From positions 1 through 64,000 of the forward strand of contig NZ_QLMA01000010.1 in the NCBI RefSeq assembly GCF_003259435.1: DNA of 64,000 nt, in the 5' to 3' direction. Shown here piece after piece: positions 15,020-24,850 of the stretch. Positions within the stretch are counted from its first letter, which is position 1. Each line of letters starts with the position of its first letter. The notes beneath the pieces were generated by a model. It was not told the DNA's origin. It did no database searches and was given only the letters and a program-made list of their open reading frames with translations. Made by a program: the position numbers and the translations under genes. The stretch is from Chitinophaga dinghuensis. GTDB taxonomy: Bacteria > Bacteroidota > Bacteroidia > Chitinophagales > Chitinophagaceae.

Positions 15020-16070
15020 ATGCAGGAATGATTAATACAACTGTTACCATATTATTCGATTCAGTAAGTTGTAGCGTGGCGTGTCCATTATAATGTAATT
15101 GCAATCTTTCTTGTAAATTTTTTAAACCTATTCCAGTATCTGGTGCAGCTTGTAATTTTCCAGAATTAGTAACAGTAACCTGTAATTGGTCATCGTTTCG
15201 TTCCAAATGAATGACCACTGATCCTCCCTCTTTCATTCCGGAGATACCATGTTTAATACTATTCTCCACCAACGTTTGAATGCTTAATGGCGGCAGGGTT
15301 ACAGGTAAACAATTATCTCCGACGATGATATTCGTTTGCAAATGCTCTTCAAATCTGAGCTTCTCCAGTTCCAGGTAGTCATTCACCAGTTGCAGTTCTT
15401 CTTGTACAGTAATCAACCGGTCTTCATATTTATAAAGGGATTGCCTCAGTAAATCAGAAAGCAGATCCACCGCTCGTCTTGCTGTATTCGGGTCTTCTTT
15501 GATGAGGAATTTTATGGTATTCAGCGAATTAAAAAAGAAGTGAGGATTTAATTGTGCCGATAAATGATTCAACTGCGCTTCTCTGGTAGCAGTAAGCAAT
15601 CTGGCGTTTTCTAACGCGATTTTACTTTCTCTGCGGGCATAATGATACATATGATAAATCAGTACCCAGATAGCCATCAGTCTTATTCCTGTCACCAGAA
15701 GCGTTTCGAAACTAGTTTTCAGATAAAGGGGGAGTGTCCAATCGGCATCCGGCCAGAAAGGGAAATGCAGGTAATACAGTTTGAGCCCTGTCAGTACGGC
15801 AAATAAAGATCCCAGCAGGAGTACGGTGGGGATTAGTCTTATGACCAGTTTCCCCAGGGGTAAATCTGTCCACCGGTACTTCCTGGCAACGTATCTGTAG
15901 CCATGTGTAATGCAGATTCCAATGAGAATATCTCCGGTAAGCTGCAGGAAGAATTCCAGCCAGGTGGCCCTGGGAGCTCGCATTCCACTAAATCCCCAGT
16001 ATAGAGAGGCAACGCACCAACCTATTACCTGGCATTTCCAGTAGAGCGATATATCTGTGATTTTCTTCAA
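15012..16070 (-). CDS. LytS/YehU-type sensor histidine kinase
   Basis: 352 residues. Four N-terminal membrane helices (about 10-150) have almost no extracellular domain. Then comes the His_kinase domain (QLNPHFFFNSLNTIKFLI, phosphorylated His) and an ATPase domain with S-I-Q-T-L-V-E-N-S-I-K-H-G and TGIGLKNLQERL. It is an inner-membrane kinase for the response regulator encoded just downstream, 8-nt overlap. With such a small periplasmic part the signal is probably sensed in the membrane or through another protein. Confidence 0.9.
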   Translation of the reverse strand: MKKITDISLYWKCQVIGWCVASLYWGFSGMRAPRATWLEFFLQLTGDILIGICITHGYRYVARKYRWTDLPLGKLVIRLIPTVLLLGSLFAVLTGLKLYYLHFPFWPDADWTLPLYLKTSFETLLVTGIRLMAIWVLIYHMYHYARRESKIALENARLLTATREAQLNHLSAQLNPHFFFNSLNTIKFLIKEDPNTARRAVDLLSDLLRQSLYKYEDRLITVQEELQLVNDYLELEKLRFEEHLQTNIIVGDNCLPVTLPPLSIQTLVENSIKHGISGMKEGGSVVIHLERNDDQLQVTVTNSGKLQAAPDTGIGLKNLQERLQLHYNGHATLQLTESNNMVTVVLIIPAYV

Positions 16071-16169
16071 ATGAATAGGAGATTTTCAACAAAGAAAGGG
16101 CATTTATCTATTCATTGGAGAAGAAAGTACGGGAGCGCAGGAGATGGGGTGATGAGCGCCAAATAAAAT

Positions 16170-16198
16170 GATAATAGCCGGATAAACCGGCTATTATC
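16170..16198 (-). terminator. Terminator of the RND operon
   Basis: GATAATAGCCGG and CCGGCTATTATC form a 12-bp perfect stem with a 5-nt loop. On the minus strand it is followed by ATTTTATTT. It lies 39 bp after the stop of the TolC-like gene and separates the RND operon from the two-component genes. Confidence 0.75.
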
Positions 16199-16236
16199 TC
16201 CCTTAAAATATACAATATAAACTAATAAAAAACTTA

Positions 16237-17670
16237 CTAATTCCAGCCACCGCCGAGGGCCTGGTAAATATTCACCATGGCATTCAGTTGTTGCTTTTTT
16301 GTTTCGATTAACTCAAACTTTGATTCAAGGGCGTCTCGCTGCGTCATGAGTACCTCCATATAGTCTGCCCTGGCCGATTTAAACAGGTCATTGGAGATGG
16401 AGATGGATTGGGTCAGCGCTTCCACTTGTTTGGATTTCAGGTCGTAGCTCTTTTCCAGATTACTGATTTTAGCCATCTGATTCGCTACTTCCAGATAGGC
16501 GTTCAGGATTGTCCGCTCATAGTTATATGCCGCTTGTATCTGTTTGGAGTTGGCATTATAATAAGTTGCTTTGATCGCGTTCTTATTCACCAATGGGGCT
16601 ACTACTTCGCCAGCGAGGGAATAGAGCAGCGACTCCGGCGTTCTGAGCAGATAAGACGGATTGAAAGCCTGATAGCCAATAGCAGCCGAGATACCAAAAG
16701 AAGGATAGAACTGCGCTTTCGCCACTTTCACATCCAGTTGAGCGGCAGATAATGCCAGTTCGGCCTGTTTAATATCTGGTCGGTTTGCCAGCAATTGAGA
16801 AGGAATACCTGCATGCACCGGCGCTGGTAACAGTCCCTCGAAACTATGATCATTTCTGACAATAGGTTGTGGATATCTACCCAACAAGAAATTGATTCTG
16901 TTTTCGGTTTCTGTAATCTGTTGTTTGATATCGTACTGTAAGCTCTGTGTTTTCAACACTTCTGCATCAAATTTACGTACAGCCAACTCCGTTACCCTGG
17001 TGGCTTCTTTTTGCAGTTTTACAATCACCAGTGCGTCATTCAGGATTTGAATGTTTTTATTGACGATTTCTAACTGGTTGTCCAGGGCTAGTAATTCGTA
17101 GTAAGAATTAGCTACTTCTGCTACCAGATTGGTGATAACGAAGTTACGTCCTTCTACGGTGGCCAGGTAGCGCGTAATAGCCGCTTTCTTAGCATTGTGG
17201 AGTTTATGCCAGAGATCCACTTCCCAGTTGGCGTATACGCCTAACAGGTAGTCGGGTAATGGATCGGGAATTTCTTTGCCCGGTTTGATTTCCGCTCCAT
17301 TTTCCACTGCGCCCTCGCTGGTATAGCGGGCCACTTTATCCAATCCTACCGCACCTTTCACGCCTACAAATGGCAAATATTCGCCTTTCCTGGCTCTGAT
17401 CTCATTCCTGGAAATTTCAATTTCCTGCAATGTAATATTCAGTTCCTGGTTGTTCTTCAGCGCCGTATCAATCAAAGCTACCAGATTAGGATCGGTGAAG
17501 TATTCTTTCCATTTTATCTGAGCGCTGTTGATCGTATCCCGAGCTGCGGTGTAACCATCCGGCACTTGCGTACTGGCTGTCTTTCCTGTCAGCTTTGGTA
17601 TATTACAAGCGCCATAGGTCAACGACAGACCCACAAAGCATATATATCTGTTTATTTTATTTAACATCAC
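16237..17670 (-). CDS. TolC/NodT-like outer-membrane efflux lipoprotein
   Basis: 477 residues. Lipobox LTYGAC gives Cys22 as the lipidated residue. The body has the two duplicated OEP repeats with long helices (for example NQELNITLQEIEISRNEIRA and a second block from ANRPDIKQAELALSAAQLDV). This is the outer-membrane channel of the tripartite RND pump. It is the last gene of the operon, 6 bp after the pump gene, and is followed by a strong terminator. Confidence 0.9.
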   Translation of the reverse strand: MMLNKINRYICFVGLSLTYGACNIPKLTGKTASTQVPDGYTAARDTINSAQIKWKEYFTDPNLVALIDTALKNNQELNITLQEIEISRNEIRARKGEYLPFVGVKGAVGLDKVARYTSEGAVENGAEIKPGKEIPDPLPDYLLGVYANWEVDLWHKLHNAKKAAITRYLATVEGRNFVITNLVAEVANSYYELLALDNQLEIVNKNIQILNDALVIVKLQKEATRVTELAVRKFDAEVLKTQSLQYDIKQQITETENRINFLLGRYPQPIVRNDHSFEGLLPAPVHAGIPSQLLANRPDIKQAELALSAAQLDVKVAKAQFYPSFGISAAIGYQAFNPSYLLRTPESLLYSLAGEVVAPLVNKNAIKATYYNANSKQIQAAYNYERTILNAYLEVANQMAKISNLEKSYDLKSKQVEALTQSISISNDLFKSARADYMEVLMTQRDALESKFELIETKKQQLNAMVNIYQALGGGWN

Positions 17671-17676
17671 AATCAG

Positions 17677-20600
17677 TTATTGTTCTTCAATAATTAGGAT
17701 CTTCCTTTCTGTCAGCGGTTTCTCATCTTCATCTTTAATCAGCTTACGTTTGGCAGCGATTGTTCCGAAGATGAAATACAGGCCGGGAATCAGGATTACC
17801 CCGAAAATGGTTCCCATCAACATACCTCCCAGAGAAGCGGCGCCAATAGTATGGTTGCCGATAGCGCCGGGACCTGTAGCAAATACCAGCGGAATCAATC
17901 CGGCAATGAACGCCAGCGACGTCATGAGAATCGGGCGGAACCTGGTTTTAGCGCCTTCCAATGCAGCCTCTAATACGGGAACGCCTGAACGATGTTTCTG
18001 TGCGGCAAATTCAACGATCAATACCGCATTTTTGCCCAACAGTCCGACCAGCATAATCAATCCCACCTGTGCATAGATATCATTCGACAGCCCCATCACT
18101 TTTAACAACAGGAATGAACCGAATACGCCGGCAGGGAGTGAAAGCACTACCGCCAACGGCAGTACGAAACTTTCATATTGTGCGGCCAGGATCAGGTATA
18201 CAAAGAACAATACGATCAGGAAGATGTATAACGCTTCATTACCGCGACCAGATTCATCCTTAGAAAGTCCTTCCCAGTCGATGCCATAGCCATTAGGCAA
18301 TGTTTTGGCGGCTACTTCCTGGATGACTTTAATCGCCTCACCGCTGCTATAGCCTGCTGCTGGTTCACCTCTGATTGCAGAAGAATTGTACATATTATAC
18401 CTGGTGATTTCATTCAGCCCATGTGATTTTTTAATACTCATGAAAGCAGAATACGGCACCATTTCATCCCGGTTATTTTTCACATACAGGTTCATCAGAT
18501 CATCTGGTAATCTTCTGTATTCAGGAGCAGCCTGTACATATACTTTCAGGAAGTTTCCAAAGCGGATAAACCCAAGCTCATAGGTACTTCCGATGAGGAT
18601 GGAAAGGTTATCCATGGCTTTGCCAATAGATACCCCTTTCTGCATGGCGGCCTGGTTATCTATCTGTAATTCATACTGCGGATAATTGGCACTATAGAAG
18701 GTGAAGAGTCCGGATAATTCCTTGCGCTTTCTGAGAGCCGCCATGAAATCATCGTTTACTTTCTCCATTTCTTTATAGTCGTCGCTATTGGTTTTATCGA
18801 GGAGTCGTAGTGCAAAACCGCCGGCAGCGCCATATCCAGGCACGGCTGGTGGGCCGAAGAATTCGATCGTTGCGCCTGGAATATCTTTACATTTCTCTTC
18901 CAGTTCGGCAATGATCTGGTTTACGTTATGTTTACGTTCTGACCAGTTTTTCAGGTTGATGATACATGTACCGGCATTGGACCCACGGCCTTCTGTCAAT
19001 ACTTCGTAACCCGCCAGTGCGGATACTGACTGTATACCATCTACATGTTCTGCGATATCCTGTACTTTCCTGGCCATATCGTTGGTACGTTCCAGGGTTG
19101 AGCCGGGAGGAGTCTGGATAATTGCATAGATCATCCCCTGATCTTCGCTGGGGATAAAGCCGGAAGGCAGCGTTTTACCCAGGCCGAAAATGCTGATACC
19201 AAATACGATCAGTATACCGAAAGTGATTACTCTGCGGTCTATAATTTTCTCCATCAGGCGTGTATACCTTCCCGTTAGTTTCTCAAAGCCTCTGTTGAAA
19301 GCATCCAGGAATATTTTCACCGGCGTTTTCTTCTTAGGCTGGCCATGCGTGTTTTTCAGCAAGATGGCACAGAGTACAGGCGTCAACGTGAGTGCGACAA
19401 TACCTGACAATACGATAGAAGTAGCCATGGTAATGGAAAACTGTCGGTAGAAGATACCTACAGGACCAGACATGAATGCTACCGGGATGAATACCGCAGT
19501 CATAACGAAAGTGATGGCAACGATTGCACCGCTGATTTCGTGTAACACTACTTTGGTGGCTGCATATGGAGAAAGATGTTCTTCTTCCATTTTAGCATGG
19601 ACTGCTTCAATCACCACAATGGCATTATCCACCACAATACCGATCGCCAGTACCAGGGCAAATAAAGTAATCAGGTTAATGGTGAGGCCGAACACTTGCA
19701 TGAAGAAGAAGGCGCCGACCAGCGACACCGGAACAGCCAGTGTTGGAATGAGGGTAGACCGCCAGTCGCCAAGAAATATGAATACCACAATAGCTACGAG
19801 TACAAAGGCTTCGCAGAGAGTGTGTATTACTTTTTCAATAGATGCGTCCAGGAAGCTGGATACATCATAGCTGATTTCATAGTCCATGCCTGGAGGAAAG
19901 TCCTTTTTCATTTCATCCAGTTTGGCTTTTACTTCCTTGATAACATCGTTGGCGTTACTGCCATAGGTTTGTTTCAATACGATTGCCGCAGAAGGGTGTC
20001 CGTTCAGGTTGGAGTAGATGTCATAAAATTCGCTACCCAGTTCCACATCTGCGATATCTTTCAGGTGGAGGAGTTCACCGTTTGGATTGGCGCGGATAAT
20101 TACATCTTTGTATTGTTCCGGCTGATTATAACGGCCTTGGTAGGTGAGTACATATTCCAGCGCTTCGGAGCGTTTGCCATCGCTTCGGCCCAGACGACCG
20201 GGAGACCCGATTACGCTCTGGCTGCCGAGGGCTTCCATCACTTCATCTGTAGAAACATTGTAAGCCCGCATTCTGTCTGGTTTCAGCCAGATACGCATTG
20301 CATATTGGCGGCTACCTAAAATCTGGGCGTTCCCAATTCCCTTTACCCTGCTCAGTTCTCGTAAGATATTTACGTTAGCGTAGTTGTAAAGGAAATTCTC
20401 GTCGGCATGTGCGTCTTTACTGTAAACGTTCACATACATCAGCATGTTGGGTTGCAGGATGTTTACTACAATCCCTTCACGTTGTACCAGCTCAGGCAAT
20501 CTGTTGGTCACCTGCTCGATACGGTTTTTTACGTTTACCACTGCCTGGTTGGGATCTGTTCCCAGATCGAATACTACCTGGATATTGGCCTCGCCTGCAC

Positions 20601-20850
20601 TGGTAGCATCGGAGGTCATATACTTCATACCGGGCACGCCGTTTACAGCTTTCTCCAGTGGTATCAAAACGGATTTCACCAGTACATCGGCACTGGCGCC
20701 CGGATAAGCCACACTCACAATCACCCTCGGAGGGGCGATAGACGGGAACTGTGAAGTGGGAAGGGTATTAATGGCCAGGAAGCCCATGAAGATAATGACA
20801 AGAGATATCACTATCGCAAAGACTGGCCGCTTCATGAAAATATTAAACAT
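17677..20850 (-). CDS. RND efflux pump, HAE1 family
   Basis: 1057 residues, the normal length for AcrB/MexB-type inner-membrane pumps. It begins MFNIFMKRPVFAIVISLVII, the standard first helix. The proton-relay Asp lies in GIVVDNAIVV (helix 4), and two large periplasmic loops and the second half (SLPAGVFGSFL, QVGLIMLVGLLGKNAVLIVE) complete 12 helices. It pumps hydrophobic compounds out by proton antiport together with the adaptor and channel encoded on either side. Substrates cannot be told from sequence. Confidence 0.95.
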   Translation of the reverse strand: MFNIFMKRPVFAIVISLVIIFMGFLAINTLPTSQFPSIAPPRVIVSVAYPGASADVLVKSVLIPLEKAVNGVPGMKYMTSDATSAGEANIQVVFDLGTDPNQAVVNVKNRIEQVTNRLPELVQREGIVVNILQPNMLMYVNVYSKDAHADENFLYNYANVNILRELSRVKGIGNAQILGSRQYAMRIWLKPDRMRAYNVSTDEVMEALGSQSVIGSPGRLGRSDGKRSEALEYVLTYQGRYNQPEQYKDVIIRANPNGELLHLKDIADVELGSEFYDIYSNLNGHPSAAIVLKQTYGSNANDVIKEVKAKLDEMKKDFPPGMDYEISYDVSSFLDASIEKVIHTLCEAFVLVAIVVFIFLGDWRSTLIPTLAVPVSLVGAFFFMQVFGLTINLITLFALVLAIGIVVDNAIVVIEAVHAKMEEEHLSPYAATKVVLHEISGAIVAITFVMTAVFIPVAFMSGPVGIFYRQFSITMATSIVLSGIVALTLTPVLCAILLKNTHGQPKKKTPVKIFLDAFNRGFEKLTGRYTRLMEKIIDRRVITFGILIVFGISIFGLGKTLPSGFIPSEDQGMIYAIIQTPPGSTLERTNDMARKVQDIAEHVDGIQSVSALAGYEVLTEGRGSNAGTCIINLKNWSERKHNVNQIIAELEEKCKDIPGATIEFFGPPAVPGYGAAGGFALRLLDKTNSDDYKEMEKVNDDFMAALRKRKELSGLFTFYSANYPQYELQIDNQAAMQKGVSIGKAMDNLSILIGSTYELGFIRFGNFLKVYVQAAPEYRRLPDDLMNLYVKNNRDEMVPYSAFMSIKKSHGLNEITRYNMYNSSAIRGEPAAGYSSGEAIKVIQEVAAKTLPNGYGIDWEGLSKDESGRGNEALYIFLIVLFFVYLILAAQYESFVLPLAVVLSLPAGVFGSFLLLKVMGLSNDIYAQVGLIMLVGLLGKNAVLIVEFAAQKHRSGVPVLEAALEGAKTRFRPILMTSLAFIAGLIPLVFATGPGAIGNHTIGAASLGGMLMGTIFGVILIPGLYFIFGTIAAKRKLIKDEDEKPLTERKILIIEEQ

Positions 20851-20877
20851 TTCTTTTTGCTTTTTTGGATGGTTACA

Positions 20878-21963
20878 TTATTCCGTTGGTAACTTTAAGT
20901 GAGCGATAACCTGTTTAGGGTCTTCAAAATCAAAGGTGATTTTGTCTTTGTCTTTCACTTTACGTAAGCCTTCCAGCAAAATTTTATCGTTTTCATTCAG
21001 GCCATCTTTTATCACGTACAGGTCGGTCATTTCCGCGCTGATGGTTACTGGTTTCATGGTAACTACGTTATCTTTACCTACCACGAAAACATATTTTTTG
21101 TCCATCACTTCCATGGTGGCTTTCTGCGGAATGATGAGGGCGCCTTTCATATGCACAGGCATCAGGATGCTTCCGGTTTCGCCATGACGGAGCAGTTTAT
21201 CCGGGTTAGGGAAGTTGGCTCTGAATGCAATGTTTCCGGTTTCATTATTGAATTCTCCTTCGATAGTTTCTACAACGCCAGGATAGGCGAATACCTGTTT
21301 ATTGGCCATCAGGAGATTTACTTTCAGTGGATCTTTTGATTTCAGGTTTTCTTTATAGTCGAGGTATTCCGGCTCAGACACATTAAAGTAGACCCACATA
21401 TGGCTGTTATCGGAAAGAGTGGTGAGCAGGTCTCCATCACCGACGAGGCTACCTTGTTTCAGGCGGAGGCGATCGATGATACCATCGAAAGGCGCTCTGA
21501 TATCGGTGAAGGCCAGGTGCACTTTTGCGAGGGACTGTTCGGCTTTTGCTTTCTGTAGTTTGGCATTGGCAAGGGCCAGTTCATTGGCAGAAACGACGTT
21601 TTTGTCGGCCAGCACTTTTGTATTCTGCATTTCAATTTCTGCCGCTTTTGTTTCTGCTTCTGCCTTTTGCAGTTCTGCTTCATAGAGGCGGGGCATGATT
21701 TTAAAGAGGAGTTGTCCTGCTTTTACAGCCTGGCCTTCATCTACGGCAACGCCTTCCAGGTAACCTTTTTCTTGTGCCCGCAGTTCAATATTGCGGATGG
21801 AGCGGATCTGGCATACGTACTCTTTAGTGATAACGGTATCCATTTTCAGTGGACTGGTTACTAAGAACTTGGTAGTTTCCTCTTTTTCTTCTCCTTTGGA
21901 GGAGGTACAGCCTGTATGGCACACAACGGCATACAAGCCCATAAGCATGATGATTCTTTTCAT
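20878..21963 (-). CDS. RND periplasmic adaptor lipoprotein
   Basis: 361 residues. Lipobox CHTGC places the lipid on Cys19. It has a lipoyl-like domain (ELRAQEKGYLEGVAVDEGQA), an alpha-hairpin rich in Ala and Glu (about 90-140), a second lipoyl half (FTDIRAPFDGIIDRL) and a beta-barrel domain. It links the HAE1 pump to the TolC-like channel. It is the first gene of the operon; no regulator gene of TetR type is next to it, unlike many such operons. Confidence 0.92.
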   Translation of the reverse strand: MKRIIMLMGLYAVVCHTGCTSSKGEEKEETTKFLVTSPLKMDTVITKEYVCQIRSIRNIELRAQEKGYLEGVAVDEGQAVKAGQLLFKIMPRLYEAELQKAEAETKAAEIEMQNTKVLADKNVVSANELALANAKLQKAKAEQSLAKVHLAFTDIRAPFDGIIDRLRLKQGSLVGDGDLLTTLSDNSHMWVYFNVSEPEYLDYKENLKSKDPLKVNLLMANKQVFAYPGVVETIEGEFNNETGNIAFRANFPNPDKLLRHGETGSILMPVHMKGALIIPQKATMEVMDKKYVFVVGKDNVVTMKPVTISAEMTDLYVIKDGLNENDKILLEGLRKVKDKDKITFDFEDPKQVIAHLKLPTE

Positions 21964-22146
21964 AAAGTAATTATGATTAATGCGGGTTGGCTAATGCAAC
22001 GCTTTTTGATAGACACATGACTTCCCTGACCTCATAGCTGTTGCTATGCAGGCAGACGGATATAGCTAATAAGTAACAGTGAATATGGGTAAACGGGTAC
22101 TGGAATAGCCGGATAGTGGCCTATTCGCAGCTAAAACGGAGGAGTA

Positions 22147-22554
22147 TCAGACTCTGAAGACATGGTGGAGGATACATCTATCAATGGACCCATAGGATGG
22201 CGTAGTAGAGAAAAATCTCTCATTCAAAAGACATGGTGGACCGCACGCCCATTCAAGCGCGTAAAAGCAGGAAATGAGTACTGATCCAGTTTCCAGTTGT
22301 TTCCTGGCGAATATTGAATCGCCGTCATCTTCCACTTCCGTAGCCTTAATCTTGTCGCGGAGTGCTCCTTTTCTGGATAGTGGCACTTTACCCAGCAGTG
22401 CGAGATTGTTTTTTACAACATCTGATTCTGACTGTAAAGTGGCCCGGGATATCCTGAAGGTAGGCTTATCAACGCCGCTTTCATGCGCATGATGGTAACC
22501 TACCAGGAAAAGAAAACACAGCGACAGAACGTATCGTAGTATTATTCTCATCAT
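22147..22554 (-). CDS. Small hypothetical protein with N-terminal hydrophobic segment
   Basis: 135 residues. A hydrophobic start (MMRIILRYVLSLCFLFLVGY) could be a signal peptide or anchor, followed by a charged middle (KIKATEVEDDGDS), a conserved-looking F-A-R-K-Q-L-E-T segment and a C-terminal part with three Cys. The layout resembles small Chitinophagaceae proteins of unknown function that I have a general memory of, without a family name. A TATTTTTG box (minus strand, 22569-22562) lies 7 nt before the ATG. The gene stands alone upstream of the RND operon. Confidence 0.45.
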   Translation of the reverse strand: MMRIILRYVLSLCFLFLVGYHHAHESGVDKPTFRISRATLQSESDVVKNNLALLGKVPLSRKGALRDKIKATEVEDDGDSIFARKQLETGSVLISCFYALEWACGPPCLLNERFFSTTPSYGSIDRCILHHVFRV

Positions 22555-22819
22555 CAGGGCTCAAAAATAATATCTAAATCTATAAGTATACCTAACCGGG
22601 TATTAAAATTCCTTTAATATTAGATGTTGGGTATCAACGATTTTATTAACACTTTATTGTATAATTCCAACAATTATCAATATGATTGTTTTTTGTATCT
22701 TTAGAGAGATGCGACTGAACTGCAGCATTTGAATACAGGATATCCCTTTACCTGGCACACTATACCTTGCTAACTCGAATGTAGACCCATAACCAATTAA
22801 AAGCACAATCCCTTTTTTT

Positions 22820-23437
22820 ATGAACTCCCAATCCCAATCATTTCGCAACATTATTGCCGGACTGGCCATTGCCCTCATTGCCGGATCTCTTGGCTATTAC
22901 TTCGGTGGGAACTCTGGCAAGCAACCCATCAAACCTAATGAAGGCGGTAGTTACATGCTTTCGTATGCCCAAGCCCGTAAGTATGTAAACAACTATGCCG
23001 ACCGCGCCGGCTTCGTGAAGAAATACCACCAGGGCGATTCCGTATATGTACGCAACCCGCGCTACATCTGGTTCCCTGCATGGCGTTTGCAACAGTTGCT
23101 CAACCAGGTACCTGATGAAACAGGCGGTATCCGGTTCTACTTCGCCTCCTATGATGAAACTTATCCCAATCTTCCGGCAGGCTCACAAGAAAAGAATCCG
23201 GATTCCACTTTCTGGGGGCGTAATACCATGGTCATTATTTCTACTTTCGATACCCTGGGCGTACATATGGATTTCACACCGGAAGGTGGCGGCGTTCGTA
23301 ATGGTAAAGGTTTTCTCATTGATGCAGCGGCCTATGAAAACAATGGAGAAATGTGTCCTCCTCCCAGCAACTGCCTGGATAAAGGCGCCCTTTTACTGGA
23401 TGACAAGTCGGTACCACTCCCTACGAGAAAATCATGA
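22820..23437 (+). CDS. Membrane-anchored protein of unknown function
   Basis: 205 residues. One N-terminal helix (about 9-28, NIIAGLAIALIAGSLGYYFGG) anchors a periplasmic domain with aromatic- and Asp-rich motifs (YVRNPRYIWFPAWRLQQLL, then GIRFYFASYDETYPNL) and two Cys near the end (CPPPSNC), which could form a disulfide. The family is not recognised. It is the first of four overlapping or abutting genes that end with a histidine kinase and a response regulator, so it may be an input or sensor component. Confidence 0.7.
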   Translation: MNSQSQSFRNIIAGLAIALIAGSLGYYFGGNSGKQPIKPNEGGSYMLSYAQARKYVNNYADRAGFVKKYHQGDSVYVRNPRYIWFPAWRLQQLLNQVPDETGGIRFYFASYDETYPNLPAGSQEKNPDSTFWGRNTMVIISTFDTLGVHMDFTPEGGGVRNGKGFLIDAAAYENNGEMCPPPSNCLDKGALLLDDKSVPLPTRKS

Positions 23438-24087
23438 TGAGCTATCTTACTGTTAGCACCGTAGCCGAATGGAGCTGTTTCTGTATTGCGTTCTTCTGTC
23501 TGCGGACAGATAAAGATCCCCTCTGGAAATGGTTCCCTGCTTACCTGCTCATCGTTTGCCTGGTAGAAACTACGGGCATATATATACGAACAACCTGGCA
23601 TGTCACTAATGCGCCCTTATATAATCTGTATCTGCCCATAGAATGCATATTTGTAAGCAGCTTTCTGTTTCATCAATTGAGAAATTTTGGATTGAAGAGA
23701 ACCTGGCTATATGCGTGGCTGACGTTATTTACGGGGTTATATCTTACAGAATCCATCAGTAATAACTGGGAGCGCTATTCCAGGCAAGTCGTTGTTCTTA
23801 TGTCTGTCATATTTGTACTGGCAGCGCTGTATTACTTTTACCTGGTACTTAGAAGTGAGCAGTATATCCGACTGGGAGGTCATGGTCCTTTCTGGTGGGT
23901 GAGCGGGGTATTAATGTTTTATTTCGGCGGCGTGGTCACCTATATTTTTTTCACTTACCTGCTGCAGGCGCCGGCATCAGACAGTATCCAATATTCTGTC
24001 AGATATATCATCTTTAAGGTGCTGAATGTAATCCTTTATGGCAGCTGGGCATACGCATGCATATGTCGGTATCGTCAACTGAAATAA
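23434..24087 (+). CDS. Multi-pass membrane protein of unknown function
   Basis: 217 residues with about seven hydrophobic helices and short loops, rich in aromatics. No recognised domain. The ATG overlaps the previous stop by 4 nt (ATGA), and the last base is shared with the start of the kinase gene (TAATG). Encoded tightly between an anchored periplasmic protein and a kinase lacking a sensor domain, it is a plausible membrane sensor, but this is inference from context. Confidence 0.75.
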   Translation: MMSYLTVSTVAEWSCFCIAFFCLRTDKDPLWKWFPAYLLIVCLVETTGIYIRTTWHVTNAPLYNLYLPIECIFVSSFLFHQLRNFGLKRTWLYAWLTLFTGLYLTESISNNWERYSRQVVVLMSVIFVLAALYYFYLVLRSEQYIRLGGHGPFWWVSGVLMFYFGGVVTYIFFTYLLQAPASDSIQYSVRYIIFKVLNVILYGSWAYACICRYRQLK

Positions 24088-24848
24088 TGCCGCTTATCGC
24101 CTGGGTCAGCGTCCTTTTCCTGATTGCCCCAGGCTTTCTGCTTGTGTACGTGTCTACCTACAACAACCGGAAAAGACGGCATATAGAAGAGAAAGAACAC
24201 TTACAACAAACCTTCCGGCATGAACTTCTCCAATCCCAGATGGAAGTGCAGGAACAAACACTCAAAACAATTGGCAATGATCTGCATGATAATATCAACC
24301 AGTTACTCGGACTCGTAGTTATCACGCTTAGCGCCATAGACCTCGACGACCGGAAAAAAGCCGAAGGAAAAATCAATGCCGTCGATAGCCTGGTACGCAG
24401 GTCTATACAGGAAATACGTGCATTATCAAGACTAATGCATGGCGAGGAATTGATCAGCAAAGGGTTGCCACATGCCATTGCATTTGAACTGGAGTGGCTG
24501 GAGAAGGCGGGTCGGCATAGAATCATTTATAAAGGCAACCTGGCCGCTATGCCTTCTATGCCGGAACAAGAGCTGATCATTTTCCGCATTTTCCAGGAAG
24601 CGCTGCATAATATGATACGTCATGCACAAGCCACTATTATTACGGTGGAACAATCTTACGAACAAGGCCAACTCCGGTTATCATTACTAGATAATGGCGT
24701 CGGGTTCGATGTAAACACGGCGCTGGCGCAAAAAACAGGTATGGGATTGTCGGGTATTTTCCGTCGTGCCGCTATGATTGGCGGTGTGGCGGATATCACC
24801 TCAGCACCCGGACAAGGCACTGCCGTTACCATTACTTTAAGTATTTAA
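24087..24848 (+). CDS. NarL-family sensor histidine kinase without sensor domain
   Basis: About 253 residues from the ATG at 24087, which overlaps the preceding stop as TAATG. A longer in-frame start at 24057 is less likely. One N-terminal helix (about 3-22), a short coiled coil, then the HisKA_3 box IGNDLHDNINQLLGL with the phosphorylated His, and the ATPase domain with LDNGVGFDV and GMGLSGIFRRA. There is no periplasmic or PAS domain. It should phosphorylate the regulator encoded 2 bp downstream. The signal probably comes from the membrane proteins encoded upstream. Confidence 0.9.
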   Translation: MPLIAWVSVLFLIAPGFLLVYVSTYNNRKRRHIEEKEHLQQTFRHELLQSQMEVQEQTLKTIGNDLHDNINQLLGLVVITLSAIDLDDRKKAEGKINAVDSLVRRSIQEIRALSRLMHGEELISKGLPHAIAFELEWLEKAGRHRIIYKGNLAAMPSMPEQELIIFRIFQEALHNMIRHAQATIITVEQSYEQGQLRLSLLDNGVGFDVNTALAQKTGMGLSGIFRRAAMIGGVADITSAPGQGTAVTITLSI

Positions 24849-24850
24849 TC

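Noticed and set aside
19696..20319. 207-codon plus-strand frame inside the RND pump gene
   Set aside because: Antisense to a highly conserved pump; no independent support.
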